Shown here piece by piece: positions 18,632 through 27,231 of a stretch of DNA of 64,000 nt. A program made the translations under genes and the position numbers. The first letter of the stretch is position 1; every line of letters begins with the position of its first letter. The notes below the pieces were generated by a model. The model did not search any database and had not been told where the DNA came from. It saw only the letters and a program-made list of their open reading frames with translations. The stretch spans positions 248,001-312,000 of the forward strand of contig JAQCDS010000002.1 in the NCBI GenBank assembly GCA_027620655.1. The letters run 5' to 3'. The DNA is from Bacteroidota bacterium. GTDB taxonomy: Bacteria > Bacteroidota > Bacteroidia > Flavobacteriales > Flavobacteriaceae.

Positions 18632-20818
18632 ATGTCTACACTTCGATTTCATGCACTTAAATCATCAATGAATAGAGCTTCAGTTTCAGTTCAAGAAGAT
18701 TCCAAACGATCTCAAGTTTATGGTTCAAATGTTTTTGGAAATGCTGCCATGTACAGTTCTTTGCCAAAAGAAACGTTTAAAAACCTATCTACTGCCATTG
18801 AAAAAAATCAAACGATAAGTCGTGATATTGCCGACCAAATTGCAACAGCTATGAAAGAATGGGCAATGGCCAAAGGGGTAACACACTACACCCACTGGTT
18901 TCAACCTCTTACTGGTGCAACTGCTGAAAAACACGATGCTTTTTTCGAAACTGTAGGGCCTGGAGAAGCAATAGAACAATTTGAAGGCAACCAACTAGTG
19001 CAGCAAGAACCTGATGCATCCTCATTCCCAAATGGTGGAATTCGCAATACCTTTGAAGCTCGCGGATATACGGCATGGGATCCAACTTCTCCAGCTTTTA
19101 TTTTTGGAACAACGCTATGTATACCAACAGTTTTTGTAGCATATACTGGTGAAGCCCTTGACTATAAAACCCCACTTCTTCGCGCCTTACACGCTGTTGA
19201 TGATGCAGCGGCTGCAGTGGCTCGTTATTTTGATAAAAATGTCAAGAAAGTTTCGGCCTCATTGGGTTGGGAACAAGAATATTTTTTAATTGACAAATCC
19301 CTTGCTGTTTCTAGACCAGATTTGGAACTTACCGGAAGAACACTTTTAGGGCATTCCTCGGCAAAAGGACAGCAATTGGATGATCACTACTTCGGAACTA
19401 TTCCAACACGTGCTTTTAATTTTATGCGTGATTTAGAAAAAGAATCTATTCTTTTGGGAATACCTGTAAAAACACGTCACAACGAAGTTGCTCCAAACCA
19501 ATTTGAATTGGCACCAATCTATGAAGAAGCAAATCTTGCTGTTGATCATAACTCTTTGGTCATGGACTTGATGAAAAAAGTAGCTGAACGTCATCATTTT
19601 AAAGTTTTATTTCATGAAAAACCATTTGCAGGTGTCAATGGTTCAGGGAAACATAATAATTGGAGTTTAAGCACAGACACTGGTGTAAATCTTTTAGCAC
19701 CAGGGAAAACACCAATGAGTAATTTACAATTTCTTACCTTTTTTATTAATACAATTAAAGCAGTTTGTGATAATGAAGAATTATTGCGTGCATCTATTGC
19801 ATCAGCGAGTAACGACCATCGTCTTGGTGCAAATGAAGCTCCACCCGCGATTATGTCTGTATTTATTGGGGCACAACTCACAAAAGTTTTAAGTGAACTT
19901 GAAGGTGTTACGAAAGGTAAATTATCACCAAAAGAAAAAACAGATTTAAAACTGAATGTTGTCGGAAAAATCCCTGAAATTCTTTTAGATAATACAGATC
20001 GAAATCGAACATCACCTTTTGCTTTTACTGGAAACAAATTTGAATTTCGTGCTGTGGGGTCTACGGCCAATTGTGCCAATCCAATGACAGTACTCAATAC
20101 TATTGTTGCCAAACAACTCATAGATTTTAAAGCTGAAGCAGATATTTTAATAGACAAAAAAGGTCTTAAAAAAGATGAAGCTATTTTTAATGTTTTGAGA
20201 GAGTATATCAAAACTTCAAAATCGATTTTATTTGAAGGGAATGGGTATGGAGAAGCTTGGCAAAAAGAAGCTAAAAAGCGTGGCTTAAGCAACAATAAAA
20301 ATACACCAGAAGCTTTAAAAATAAAAATTGCACCATCAACAATAGCACTTTATGAAGGATTGGGAGTGATGAATAAAACTGAAATTAAAGCACGCTATGA
20401 AATTGAGGTTGAAGATTATATCAACCGAATTCAAATTGAAGGGCGTGTTCTTGGCGATGTTGCACGAAATCATATTATACCCACAGCGGTAAAATATCAA
20501 AATATCTTAATTAGTAATGTTCGAGGATTAAAAGATATTTATGGAAATGATTTTAAGAAATATGCTAGTGAGCAATTGATTTTGATCAAGGATATATCAA
20601 CCTATATTGAATCCATTAACTCTGGAGTAACAAAAATGATCAATGAACGAAAAAAAGCAAATGTTATTGAAGAATCCATCAACAAAGCTGAGGCTTATTG
20701 TAATAAGGTCAAGCCATTTTTTGATGAAATTCGTTACAATTGTGATAAACTAGAATTATTGATAGACGACGAACTATGGCCGCTGCCAAAATACAGGGAG
20801 TTACTTTTTACAAGATAG
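18632..20818 (+). CDS. glnN: glutamine synthetase, type III (GSIII, GlnN)
   Basis: 728 residues from the ATG at 18632 (MSTLRFHALKSSMNRAS); an earlier in-frame start is less likely because relatives begin near MSTLRF. GSIII is the long, dodecameric class typical of Bacteroidota and cyanobacteria. Key blocks are THWFQPLTGATAEKHDAF, SLGWEQEYFLID, EVAPNQFELAPIYEEANLA and FHEKPFAGVNGSGKHNNWS of the active site, with the C-terminal GSIII extension after ENRTSPF-like NRTSPFAFTGNKFEFR. It uses the same substrates as the divergent GSII gene, giving two isozymes of different class side by side. Confidence 0.96.
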   Translation: MSTLRFHALKSSMNRASVSVQEDSKRSQVYGSNVFGNAAMYSSLPKETFKNLSTAIEKNQTISRDIADQIATAMKEWAMAKGVTHYTHWFQPLTGATAEKHDAFFETVGPGEAIEQFEGNQLVQQEPDASSFPNGGIRNTFEARGYTAWDPTSPAFIFGTTLCIPTVFVAYTGEALDYKTPLLRALHAVDDAAAAVARYFDKNVKKVSASLGWEQEYFLIDKSLAVSRPDLELTGRTLLGHSSAKGQQLDDHYFGTIPTRAFNFMRDLEKESILLGIPVKTRHNEVAPNQFELAPIYEEANLAVDHNSLVMDLMKKVAERHHFKVLFHEKPFAGVNGSGKHNNWSLSTDTGVNLLAPGKTPMSNLQFLTFFINTIKAVCDNEELLRASIASASNDHRLGANEAPPAIMSVFIGAQLTKVLSELEGVTKGKLSPKEKTDLKLNVVGKIPEILLDNTDRNRTSPFAFTGNKFEFRAVGSTANCANPMTVLNTIVAKQLIDFKAEADILIDKKGLKKDEAIFNVLREYIKTSKSILFEGNGYGEAWQKEAKKRGLSNNKNTPEALKIKIAPSTIALYEGLGVMNKTEIKARYEIEVEDYINRIQIEGRVLGDVARNHIIPTAVKYQNILISNVRGLKDIYGNDFKKYASEQLILIKDISTYIESINSGVTKMINERKKANVIEESINKAEAYCNKVKPFFDEIRYNCDKLELLIDDELWPLPKYRELLFTR

Positions 20819-20867
20819 GCGCTAAAATTTTTAAACGGTTTTTATTCCAAAACATCAAATACTGTAT

Positions 20868-20875
20868 TACATTTG
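20868..20875 (+). promoter_or_regulatory. candidate -7 promoter box before purM
   Basis: TACATTTG fits the Bacteroidota TAnnTTTG consensus and lies 16 bases before the purM start, in a 73-base gap after the GSIII gene. No -33 TTTG was found at the expected distance. Confidence 0.4.
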
Positions 20876-20891
20876 TAATTCATAAAAATTT

Positions 20892-22070
20892 ATGGGAAAC
20901 GAGCTAAGCCAAAGGTATGCACAACGTGGTGTTTCAGCATCCAAAGAAGATGTGCACAATGCTATAAAAAATATAGACAAAGGATTGTTTCCCAAAGCAT
21001 TCTGTAAAATTGTTCCAGACCATCTAACGCATGATGATAACTATTGCCTTGTGATGCATGCCGATGGTGCGGGAACAAAAAGTTCGTTGGCCTATGCCTA
21101 TTGGAAAGAAACAGGTGATCTCTCTGTTTGGAAAGGTATTGCTCAAGATGCACTCATTATGAATATTGATGACTTATTATGTGTTGGAGCAACAGATGAT
21201 ATTATGCTATCATCTACAATAGGAAGGAATAAAAATTTGATTCCAGGAGAAGTAATTTCAGCAATTATTAATGGTACAGAGGAACTTATTTCAGATTTAA
21301 AAAAACACGGTATTACTATTCATTCAACAGGTGGAGAAACTGCTGATGTTGGTGATCTGGTTCGAACCATTATTGTTGACTCTACAGTAACCGCACGCAT
21401 GAAACGTAGCGCAGTCATAGATAATGCCAATATTCGTCCTGGCGATGTTATTGTTGGATTGGCCTCTTTTGGAAAAGCCACTTACGAACATCAGTATAAT
21501 GGCGGTATGGGGAGCAATGGATTGACCTCTGCAAGACACGATGTTTTTCATAAAAATATTGCCAAAAAATATCCAGAAACTTTTGATGCTGCTGTTCCCG
21601 AAGAATTGGTCTATTCAGGTCAAATTCAACTTACAGATGCTGTGGAAAATTCTCCAATAGATGCCGGTAAACTTGTACTTTCTCCTACACGTACCTATGC
21701 GCCAATCATCAAAGCAATTTTAGATACTTGCTCCGCAGAAAATATTCATGGGATGGTGCATTGTAGCGGAGGAGCACAAACAAAAATTCTACATTTTATT
21801 GACGAACATCACATCATAAAAGACAATATGTTCCCCATTCCGCCTTTGTTCAAATTGATTCAAGAACAGTCCAAAACAGATTGGAAAGAAATGTATCAGG
21901 TGTTCAATTGTGGTCATAGAATGGAACTGTATGTTCAACCAGAAATTGCAAAAGACATTATTGAAATTGCTTCAAAATTTGATGTTGATGCACAAATTAT
22001 AGGTCGAGTAGACGCTTCACCAACAAAAAAATTGACCATCAAAAGCGATTTTGGAACGTTTGAGTATTAG
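20892..22070 (+). CDS. purM: phosphoribosylformylglycinamidine cyclo-ligase (AIR synthase), Bacteroidota type
   Basis: 392 residues of the PurM/AIR-synthase ATP-grasp-like superfamily. MGNELSQRYAQRGVSASKEDVH starts the protein; HADGAGTKSSLAY and MNIDDLLCVGATDDIML are the ATP and metal-binding regions of the N-terminal domain, and STGGETADVGD follows. The C-terminal domain has GMVHCSGGAQTKIL. It would close formylglycinamidine ribotide to aminoimidazole ribotide, step five of purine synthesis. It is longer and diverged from E. coli PurM (about 345 residues), as is usual in this phylum. It precedes prfA and pyrF on the same strand. Confidence 0.9.
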   Translation: MGNELSQRYAQRGVSASKEDVHNAIKNIDKGLFPKAFCKIVPDHLTHDDNYCLVMHADGAGTKSSLAYAYWKETGDLSVWKGIAQDALIMNIDDLLCVGATDDIMLSSTIGRNKNLIPGEVISAIINGTEELISDLKKHGITIHSTGGETADVGDLVRTIIVDSTVTARMKRSAVIDNANIRPGDVIVGLASFGKATYEHQYNGGMGSNGLTSARHDVFHKNIAKKYPETFDAAVPEELVYSGQIQLTDAVENSPIDAGKLVLSPTRTYAPIIKAILDTCSAENIHGMVHCSGGAQTKILHFIDEHHIIKDNMFPIPPLFKLIQEQSKTDWKEMYQVFNCGHRMELYVQPEIAKDIIEIASKFDVDAQIIGRVDASPTKKLTIKSDFGTFEY

Positions 22071-22099
22071 TTTTTAAGCTAAATTTCATCTTAAAGTAC

Positions 22100-22107
22100 T
22101 ATTTTTG
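22100..22107 (+). promoter_or_regulatory. candidate -7 promoter box before prfA
   Basis: TATTTTTG, 19 bases before the prfA start in a 56-base gap, fits TAnnTTTG. No convincing -33 element accompanies it, so transcription may also read through from purM. Confidence 0.35.
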
Positions 22108-22126
22108 TTCACAATATTTATAATTC

Positions 22127-23203
22127 ATGTTAGAGAGAATTCAAATTATACAACAACGTTTCGATGAGGTGAGCGACCTTATTATTCAACCAGATATTAT
22201 TTCTGATCAAAAGCGTTATGTTCAAATTAACAAGGAATATAAAGATTTAAAGAAAATTTTAGATCGGGGAGAAATCTATAAATCGCTTGTATCAAACATA
22301 GATGAAGCACAAGAAATTATTGCAGACGGAAGTGATGCAGAAATGGTAGAAATGGCCAAAATGCAACTCGAGGAAGCCAAATCAAAACTCCCTGAAATTG
22401 AAGAAGAAATTAAATTTCTATTGATTCCAAAAGACCCTGAAGACGCCAAAAATGTGGTTGTTGAGGTTCGCGCAGGAACTGGAGGAGATGAGGCTAGTAT
22501 TTTTGCAGGCGACTTACATAGAATGTATACAAAATATTGTGAATCAAAAGGTTGGAAAGTAGATGTTGTAGATTTTAATGAAGGCACTTCGGGAGGATAC
22601 AAAGAAATTATTTTTGAAGTCTCAGGAGAAGATGTCTATGGGACTATGAAATTTGAAGCAGGAGTACATCGTGTACAACGCGTACCTCAAACAGAAACTC
22701 AAGGTAGAGTACATACAAGTGCGGCCTCTGTTATTGTTTTGCCCGAAGCCGAAGAATTTGATGTTGAACTTGATATGTCAGAGGTTAGAATTGAAAGAAC
22801 AACATCAACAGGACCTGGCGGTCAGTCTGTAAATACAACCTACTCTGCGATTAAACTTCATCATGAGCCAACAGGAATGATTGTAAGTTGTCAAGATCAA
22901 AAATCATCTCACAAAAATCTAGAAAAAGCTCTAAAAGTTTTGCGCTCTCGTTTATATGAAATGGAGCTAGCCAAAAAACAAGCACTCGACTCCGAAAAAC
23001 GAAAAAGTATGGTATCTTCTGGAGATCGAAGTGCAAAAATTAGAACTTACAACTACCCACAAGGCCGAGTTACTGACCATAGAATTGGATTAACTTTATA
23101 CGATTTATCCAATATCATAAATGGGGACGTACAAAAAATAATAGACGAGCTGATGCTTGCCGAAAATACAGAAAAATTAAAAGCCGATTCAGACTTAATT
23201 TAA
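22127..23203 (+). CDS. prfA: peptide chain release factor 1
   Basis: 358 residues, normal length. It recognises UAA and UAG stop codons in the ribosome and triggers release of the finished chain. The GGQ motif lies in [18 protein letters not shown], and the codon-recognition part has [15 protein letters not shown] in the domain 2 region typical of class I factors; [14 protein letters not shown] near the end is the conserved C-terminal block. The N-terminal 90 residues are the helical GTPase-interaction domain. pyrF starts four bases after it. Confidence 0.97.
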   Translation: MLERIQIIQQRFDEVSDLIIQPDIISDQKRYVQINKEYKDLKKILDRGEIYKSLVSNIDEAQEIIADGSDAEMVEMAKMQLEEAKSKLPEIEEEIKFLLIPKDPEDAKNVVVEVRAGTGGDEASIFAGDLHRMYTKYCESKGWKVDVVDFNEGTSGGYKEIIFEVSGEDVYGTMKFEAGVHRVQRVPQTETQGRVHTSAASVIVLPEAEEFDVELDMSEVRIERTTSTGPGGQSVNTTYSAIKLHHEPTGMIVSCQDQKSSHKNLEKALKVLRSRLYEMELAKKQALDSEKRKSMVSSGDRSAKIRTYNYPQGRVTDHRIGLTLYDLSNIINGDVQKIIDELMLAENTEKLKADSDLI

Positions 23204-23207
23204 GCCT

Positions 23208-24032
23208 ATGAATACAGAAAAATTGGTATCAGAAATAAAAAGAAAACAATCGTTTCTTTGCATTGGGTTGGATGTTGATTTATCCAAAATCCCAGCACAT
23301 CTTCTTGAGCTATCCTCACCAATTTTTGAATTTAACAAAGCCATAATAGATGCAACACATCATTTGTGCGTTGCCTATAAACCTAATATTGCTTTTTATG
23401 AGGCTTATGGTTTAGAGGGGTGGAAAGCCCTAAAACTTACCATCGATTATTTAAATACAAATTATCCCGAAATATTCACTATTGCTGATGCAAAACGTGG
23501 TGATATTGGAAATACAAGCAGTATGTATGCCATAGCATTTTTTGAAGATTTAGGCTTTGACAGTATAACTACCGCTCCATATATGGGCAAAGATTCTATT
23601 GAACCTTTTTTAGCCTTTGAGGATAAACATACTATTTTATTAGCACTAACCTCAAATCCAGGAGCTTTTGATTTTCAGACTTTAGAGTCTAATTCAAAAC
23701 CCTTTTACCAATCGGTTTTGGAAACCTCAAAAACATGGAACAATTCCAAGAATTTAATGTATGTTGTTGGTGCTACAAAAGCTGAATTTTTTAAATCCAT
23801 TAGAGAAATTATTCCAGATCACTTTTTGTTGGTGCCAGGTATTGGTGCACAAGGAGGAAGTTTGGAAGACGTTTGTAAATATGGTTTAAATTCAAATATA
23901 GGCCTATTGATTAACTCATCAAGAGCGATCATTTATGCCTCCAAAACCAAAGATTTTGCTGCACATGCAGCACAAAAAGCCAAAGATTTACAACAGCAAA
24001 TGAAAGCGATTTTGGTTAAAAATAAAACTTAG
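23208..24032 (+). CDS. pyrF: orotidine 5'-phosphate decarboxylase, type 2
   Basis: 274 residues. It decarboxylates OMP to UMP, the last step of UMP synthesis. [14 protein letters not shown] begins the barrel; [16 protein letters not shown] holds the catalytic D-x-K-x-x-D set, and [15 protein letters not shown] is the phosphate-binding loop. The length and these motifs fit the longer subfamily-2 enzymes and not the 230-residue E. coli form. It is four bases after prfA, so the two are co-transcribed. Confidence 0.95.
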   Translation: MNTEKLVSEIKRKQSFLCIGLDVDLSKIPAHLLELSSPIFEFNKAIIDATHHLCVAYKPNIAFYEAYGLEGWKALKLTIDYLNTNYPEIFTIADAKRGDIGNTSSMYAIAFFEDLGFDSITTAPYMGKDSIEPFLAFEDKHTILLALTSNPGAFDFQTLESNSKPFYQSVLETSKTWNNSKNLMYVVGATKAEFFKSIREIIPDHFLLVPGIGAQGGSLEDVCKYGLNSNIGLLINSSRAIIYASKTKDFAAHAAQKAKDLQQQMKAILVKNKT

Positions 24033-24105
24033 TATTGACCAAAATAACGTCAAAAATTTAATTACAAATTACTCATTGATTATGAGGTAAACAAAAAGAA
24101 AAAGA

Positions 24106-24498
24106 TTACAATGTTAGCATCCACTGTTTTTGTAGTTTTTTAAATTTCTTAAGTTCTTTTTTAAAAATCAATAAAAAATCTCGACCATTACTATTACAGT
24201 GTTGTAAGCGTTTACAATTTTGTGTAAGTTTATAGGTAAGCCATTTCAAAGTATCAGCATGAAAATATTTTTTTTCTGAAAAAGAAGATGCTTCTGCTTT
24301 TAAAAGTTCAGTTGATAGCGAAATGGAGTGTTGAACAATATCTCCAGAAAAATAAATATCTGGGTTTTCTTTTCCATTTTCAGAGAGAGGAGCAAGATCG
24401 GTATTTAAGTAATCGGAGATGTGTTTCGAAAGCACACCAATCTCTTGCGCTTTTTTATAAATCGCTGAATTAAAGTAGGAATTGCTTTTGTGATACAT
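24106..24498 (-). CDS. conserved hypothetical protein (130 aa), probably helical
   Basis: No family name is known to me. The product is soluble and largely helical (YHKSNSYFNSAIYKKAQEIG, LKWLTYKLTQNCKRLQHC) and ends with FKKELKKFKKLQKQWMLTL, a strongly basic helix. The DIYFSGDIVQHSISLS segment and NSNGRDF look like conserved loops. It is divergent from the Lrp-type regulator gene at 24620 across 121 AT-rich bases and convergent with pyrF. A helical-bundle fold is a guess from the pattern of hydrophobic residues. Confidence 0.7.
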   Translation of the reverse strand: MYHKSNSYFNSAIYKKAQEIGVLSKHISDYLNTDLAPLSENGKENPDIYFSGDIVQHSISLSTELLKAEASSFSEKKYFHADTLKWLTYKLTQNCKRLQHCNSNGRDFLLIFKKELKKFKKLQKQWMLTL

Positions 24499-24619
24499 CT
24501 CAAATCATAAATTATAGTGTAAAATTACAAATGATTAAAACTATTTTTATTTAAAAATTTATGTATTATTTAAATTTTTATTAATATTTTTATTATTTTT
24601 AACTAATTATCATTAAAAA

Positions 24620-25060
24620 ATGAAATTAGATCCTATTCATTCCAAGATTTTAAATTTTTTACAAAAAAATTCCCGTATTTCAAGTACTGAGATTGCAAAG
24701 CAAGTTGGGATTTCTTCTCCTGCCGTTACAGAGCGTATTAAAAAAATGGAGGATTTTGGCATTATTTCGGGGTATTATACAAAAGTAGACCACAACAAAC
24801 TTGGTTATGGTCTTCGAGCGCTAATTACTGTCCGTGCTTTTATGGGGCGTCTAAAACCTTTTTTACATCATGTAAAATCTTACAAAGAGGTTGTCAATTG
24901 CTATAGAATTACTGGTAACGAAAATATTGTGATGGAAGTCGTTTTTGAAAACCAACACCATTTAGAGAAATTTATTGACGAACTCATCACATATGGTGAA
25001 ACTAAAACACAAATCATTCTTTCTAATGTCGTTGCACACAACCCAATTGATAAAGTTTAG
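24620..25060 (+). CDS. Lrp/AsnC family transcriptional regulator
   Basis: 146 residues, normal for the family. The N-terminal winged helix-turn-helix reads ILNFLQKNSRISSTEIAKQVGISSPAVTERIKKMEDFGIISGYY, and the C-terminal RAM (ligand-binding, octamer-forming) domain follows, with CYRITGNENIVMEVVF. Such proteins sense amino acids and control their metabolism or transport. The targets are unknown; the divergent hypothetical gene and its own promoter are the usual first candidates. The DUF1684 gene starts four bases downstream. Confidence 0.93.
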   Translation: MKLDPIHSKILNFLQKNSRISSTEIAKQVGISSPAVTERIKKMEDFGIISGYYTKVDHNKLGYGLRALITVRAFMGRLKPFLHHVKSYKEVVNCYRITGNENIVMEVVFENQHHLEKFIDELITYGETKTQIILSNVVAHNPIDKV

Positions 25061-25064
25061 TCTT

Positions 25065-25670
25065 ATGAATTTTAGGTTAAAAATAGGTTTAATTGTCATT
25101 GGTTTACTTTTGTTCCATGTTTCTTGTACAGAAAAAAAAGTTCGAATGACATACAACTCAGCATTTCAAAAAAAAATGAATGAAATGTTTAAGGATGCTT
25201 CAAAATCGCCACTAAAACCTAATGATTTAAAAACGTTTTCATCGCTTTCATTTTTTCCAATAGATTCTAGTTTCGTGGTCAAAGCAAAATTGACACCAAC
25301 TCCAAACTCCGAATATTTTGACATGAAAACAACTACAGAACGGGTGTCAAAAGAACGTGTTTATGGCGTATTATCTTTTGAATTACTGCAACAAACTTTT
25401 GAGCTGAAGGTCTATCAAGGAAAAGACTCTACAGAAATAAAATCCAATTATCTTTTTCTTCCTTTTTTGGATGATACCAATGGTATTTCTACCTATGTTG
25501 GCGGTCGTTATATGGATTTGGAAGTGCCTAAATCAGATAGCATTTGGCTTGATTTCAATACAGCCTATAATCCTTATTGTGCATATAATGAGCGTTATTC
25601 TTGTCCAATTGTCCCGCGTCAAAATTACGTTCCTTTAGAGATTAAAGCAGGAGTAAAACGCTTCAAGTAA
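25065..25670 (+). CDS. DUF1684 lipoprotein
   Basis: 201 residues from the ATG at 25065. The N-terminus (MNFRLKIGLIVIGLLLFHVSC) is a lipoprotein signal with its cysteine. The mature part matches DUF1684: FFPIDSSFVVKAKL, TTERVSKERVYGVLSF, the loop YVGGRYMDLEVP, AYNPYCAYNERYSCPIVP and the final VPLEIKAGVKRF. The conserved cysteine and asparagine residues suggest a binding or catalytic pocket, but the function is not established. It lies four bases after the Lrp-type gene and meets crcB tail to tail. Confidence 0.9.
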   Translation: MNFRLKIGLIVIGLLLFHVSCTEKKVRMTYNSAFQKKMNEMFKDASKSPLKPNDLKTFSSLSFFPIDSSFVVKAKLTPTPNSEYFDMKTTTERVSKERVYGVLSFELLQQTFELKVYQGKDSTEIKSNYLFLPFLDDTNGISTYVGGRYMDLEVPKSDSIWLDFNTAYNPYCAYNERYSCPIVPRQNYVPLEIKAGVKRFK

Positions 25671-25671
25671 T

Positions 25672-26043
25672 TTAGAGGTTTTTCGATATAATTAGGCCCA
25701 AAACTACAGCAGCAATTCCCAAAATTAATGACCCTAAAGTATAGCTGATAAATTGCACATAATCACCAGATTTTAGAAACATTTGATTTTCCATAGCAAA
25801 GGCCGAAAATGTGGTAAATCCGCCACAAAATCCTGTAACCAAAAGTAAGCTTTGAGTTTCTGAAAGCCCACCATTCTTTAGCCCAAGACCAAAGAGAATC
25901 CCAATCAGCAGACTTCCAAAAATATTGACGGTCATTGTACCTATTGGAAATGCACCTAATAAATTATGAAATAACTTTCCAATCAAGTATCGTAAAACAC
26001 TTCCAAATCCACCACCTATAAATACTAATAAAGCATATTTCAT
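25672..26043 (-). CDS. crcB: fluoride efflux channel CrcB/Fluc
   Basis: 123 residues, four hydrophobic segments, normal for a dual-topology Fluc channel that lets fluoride leave the cell. GGGFGSVLRYLIGKLF in helix 1, TVNIFGSLLIGILFG in helix 2 with the pore asparagine, and GFCGGFTTFSAFAME with the phenylalanine box are present. Only one crcB gene is here, as expected for a homodimer. The SRPBCC gene ends 19 bases upstream; no fluoride riboswitch fits in that gap. Confidence 0.95.
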   Translation of the reverse strand: MKYALLVFIGGGFGSVLRYLIGKLFHNLLGAFPIGTMTVNIFGSLLIGILFGLGLKNGGLSETQSLLLVTGFCGGFTTFSAFAMENQMFLKSGDYVQFISYTLGSLILGIAAVVLGLIISKNL

Positions 26044-26062
26044 ATCATTTTTTTATTTTTAA

Positions 26063-27085
26063 TTAATTTAAAATCGGGATAAAAAGTTCTGTAACCCAAT
26101 TTGCTGGGTTGGGGTTTTCTTGTGGGTTTGTCAAATAGATTTCAAAGGGTTTCAGTTTTGAAGGTCTTAGATTCATTTTAGCCATATTTTGATAGCTAAT
26201 TGTCCAAGCTTCTTCTAAGTTTTTATAGTTGCCTTTTAATGTTGTTTTAAGCGCTTTTGTTCTTGGCATATAGCCACATAAAATTCCACTTGCATCTTTT
26301 ATTCTATAGTTTTGACGTACAGGAATTGCACAACTCATAATCATTGCTCCATCTTCTGGATTTCGAAATTGATATAAACTCATGGGATGACCATTACTCT
26401 CTATATTGTTCACATTCATATAGTTATATAGGGTAGCGTAATTTTTTTCCATCGTCATACTGATATTTTCTGGAGTTGTACTTGAGGTGATATACAAATA
26501 AAATCCGCCGCCATAATCAATAACTCCATGGTCTTCTATGTTGTAAACCGCCATTTGTTTTTGCAAATGTGTATCTAAATTTTCTAAGCCTTTTTCGTAG
26601 TCTGGACCAATCATTTTGTCCATTCCACCATTAATTAATGCAAAAAATTTGAGCATAAAAGGGACATCATCACTTTTCATACCCCAAGTTACTTCTGTGC
26701 TGTTTGGGCTTTTGTATTCAAAATTCCAATACACTTGTGATGCTGGAAATTGTTCAAACTTCAGTTCTTGTAGTAATGAATCATTTGGAACAGCAACAAG
26801 GGTTTTCATTGTGCCTTTTCCATCTTTTCCAGTCCAAGAATAAGAACCTCCAACTCCTGCTGTTTTTTCTGGATATTTTAGATATAGTGTAGGTTCTTTT
26901 TCTTTCCATGGCGACCACGGTTCCCATTGCCGAAAATCTTCTACGGTGTTATAAATAACACTTACGGGTGCAGAAATAGTACGTGTACGAGAAAGATCAT
27001 AACTATTGGGCTGTACAGCCAAATAGCTGCTTCCAGCCAGTAATAAAAATAAAAGTAGGAATAAAATAAATTTGAGTGATTTCAT
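26063..27085 (-). CDS. SRPBCC (polyketide cyclase-like) and GyrI-like two-domain membrane-anchored protein
   Basis: 340 residues. The first 25 residues form one membrane helix or uncleaved signal (LKFILFLLLFLLLAGSSYLA). Residues of about 30-175 are an SRPBCC/START-like domain (SRTRTISAPVSVIYNTVEDFRQWEPWSPW), a fold with a hydrophobic ligand cavity. Residues of about 180-340 resemble the GyrI-like small-molecule binding domain, ending in IYLTNPQENPNPANWVTELFIPI. The combination is common in Flavobacteria; ligand and role are not known. It is followed by crcB and is divergent from dipeptidyl peptidase III. Confidence 0.82.
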   Translation of the reverse strand: MKSLKFILFLLLFLLLAGSSYLAVQPNSYDLSRTRTISAPVSVIYNTVEDFRQWEPWSPWKEKEPTLYLKYPEKTAGVGGSYSWTGKDGKGTMKTLVAVPNDSLLQELKFEQFPASQVYWNFEYKSPNSTEVTWGMKSDDVPFMLKFFALINGGMDKMIGPDYEKGLENLDTHLQKQMAVYNIEDHGVIDYGGGFYLYITSSTTPENISMTMEKNYATLYNYMNVNNIESNGHPMSLYQFRNPEDGAMIMSCAIPVRQNYRIKDASGILCGYMPRTKALKTTLKGNYKNLEEAWTISYQNMAKMNLRPSKLKPFEIYLTNPQENPNPANWVTELFIPILN

Positions 27086-27123
27086 GAGATTTGATATATT
27101 TTAGTTTCTACTAAATTATAAAT

Positions 27124-27147
27124 TTCTTTGAACACCGTATCAAAGAA
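27124..27147. promoter_or_regulatory. inverted repeat in the divergent region before dipeptidyl peptidase III
   Basis: TTCTTTGA (27124-27131) and TCAAAGAA (27140-27147) are a perfect eight-base inverted repeat with an eight-base spacer, 39 bases upstream of the SRPBCC gene and 84 bases before the peptidase gene. It could be an operator; the T-rich run after it in the + direction also allows an RNA hairpin. No regulator is assigned. Confidence 0.45.
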
Positions 27148-27231
27148 TTTAATTTTTTATGTTTTTCAAAATAAACTATATTCGTAGACTTTGAATATTA
27201 AATCACAAATCAAAACAAACACAATAATACT

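Noticed and set aside
19612-20295. 227-codon open frame on the - strand opposite the GSIII gene
   Set aside because: Lies fully inside glnN, whose protein sequence is conserved throughout; the opposite frame has no recognisable domain and no start signals.
26044-26062. Possible fluoride riboswitch before crcB
   Set aside because: Only 19 bases separate crcB from the preceding gene, too short for the aptamer.
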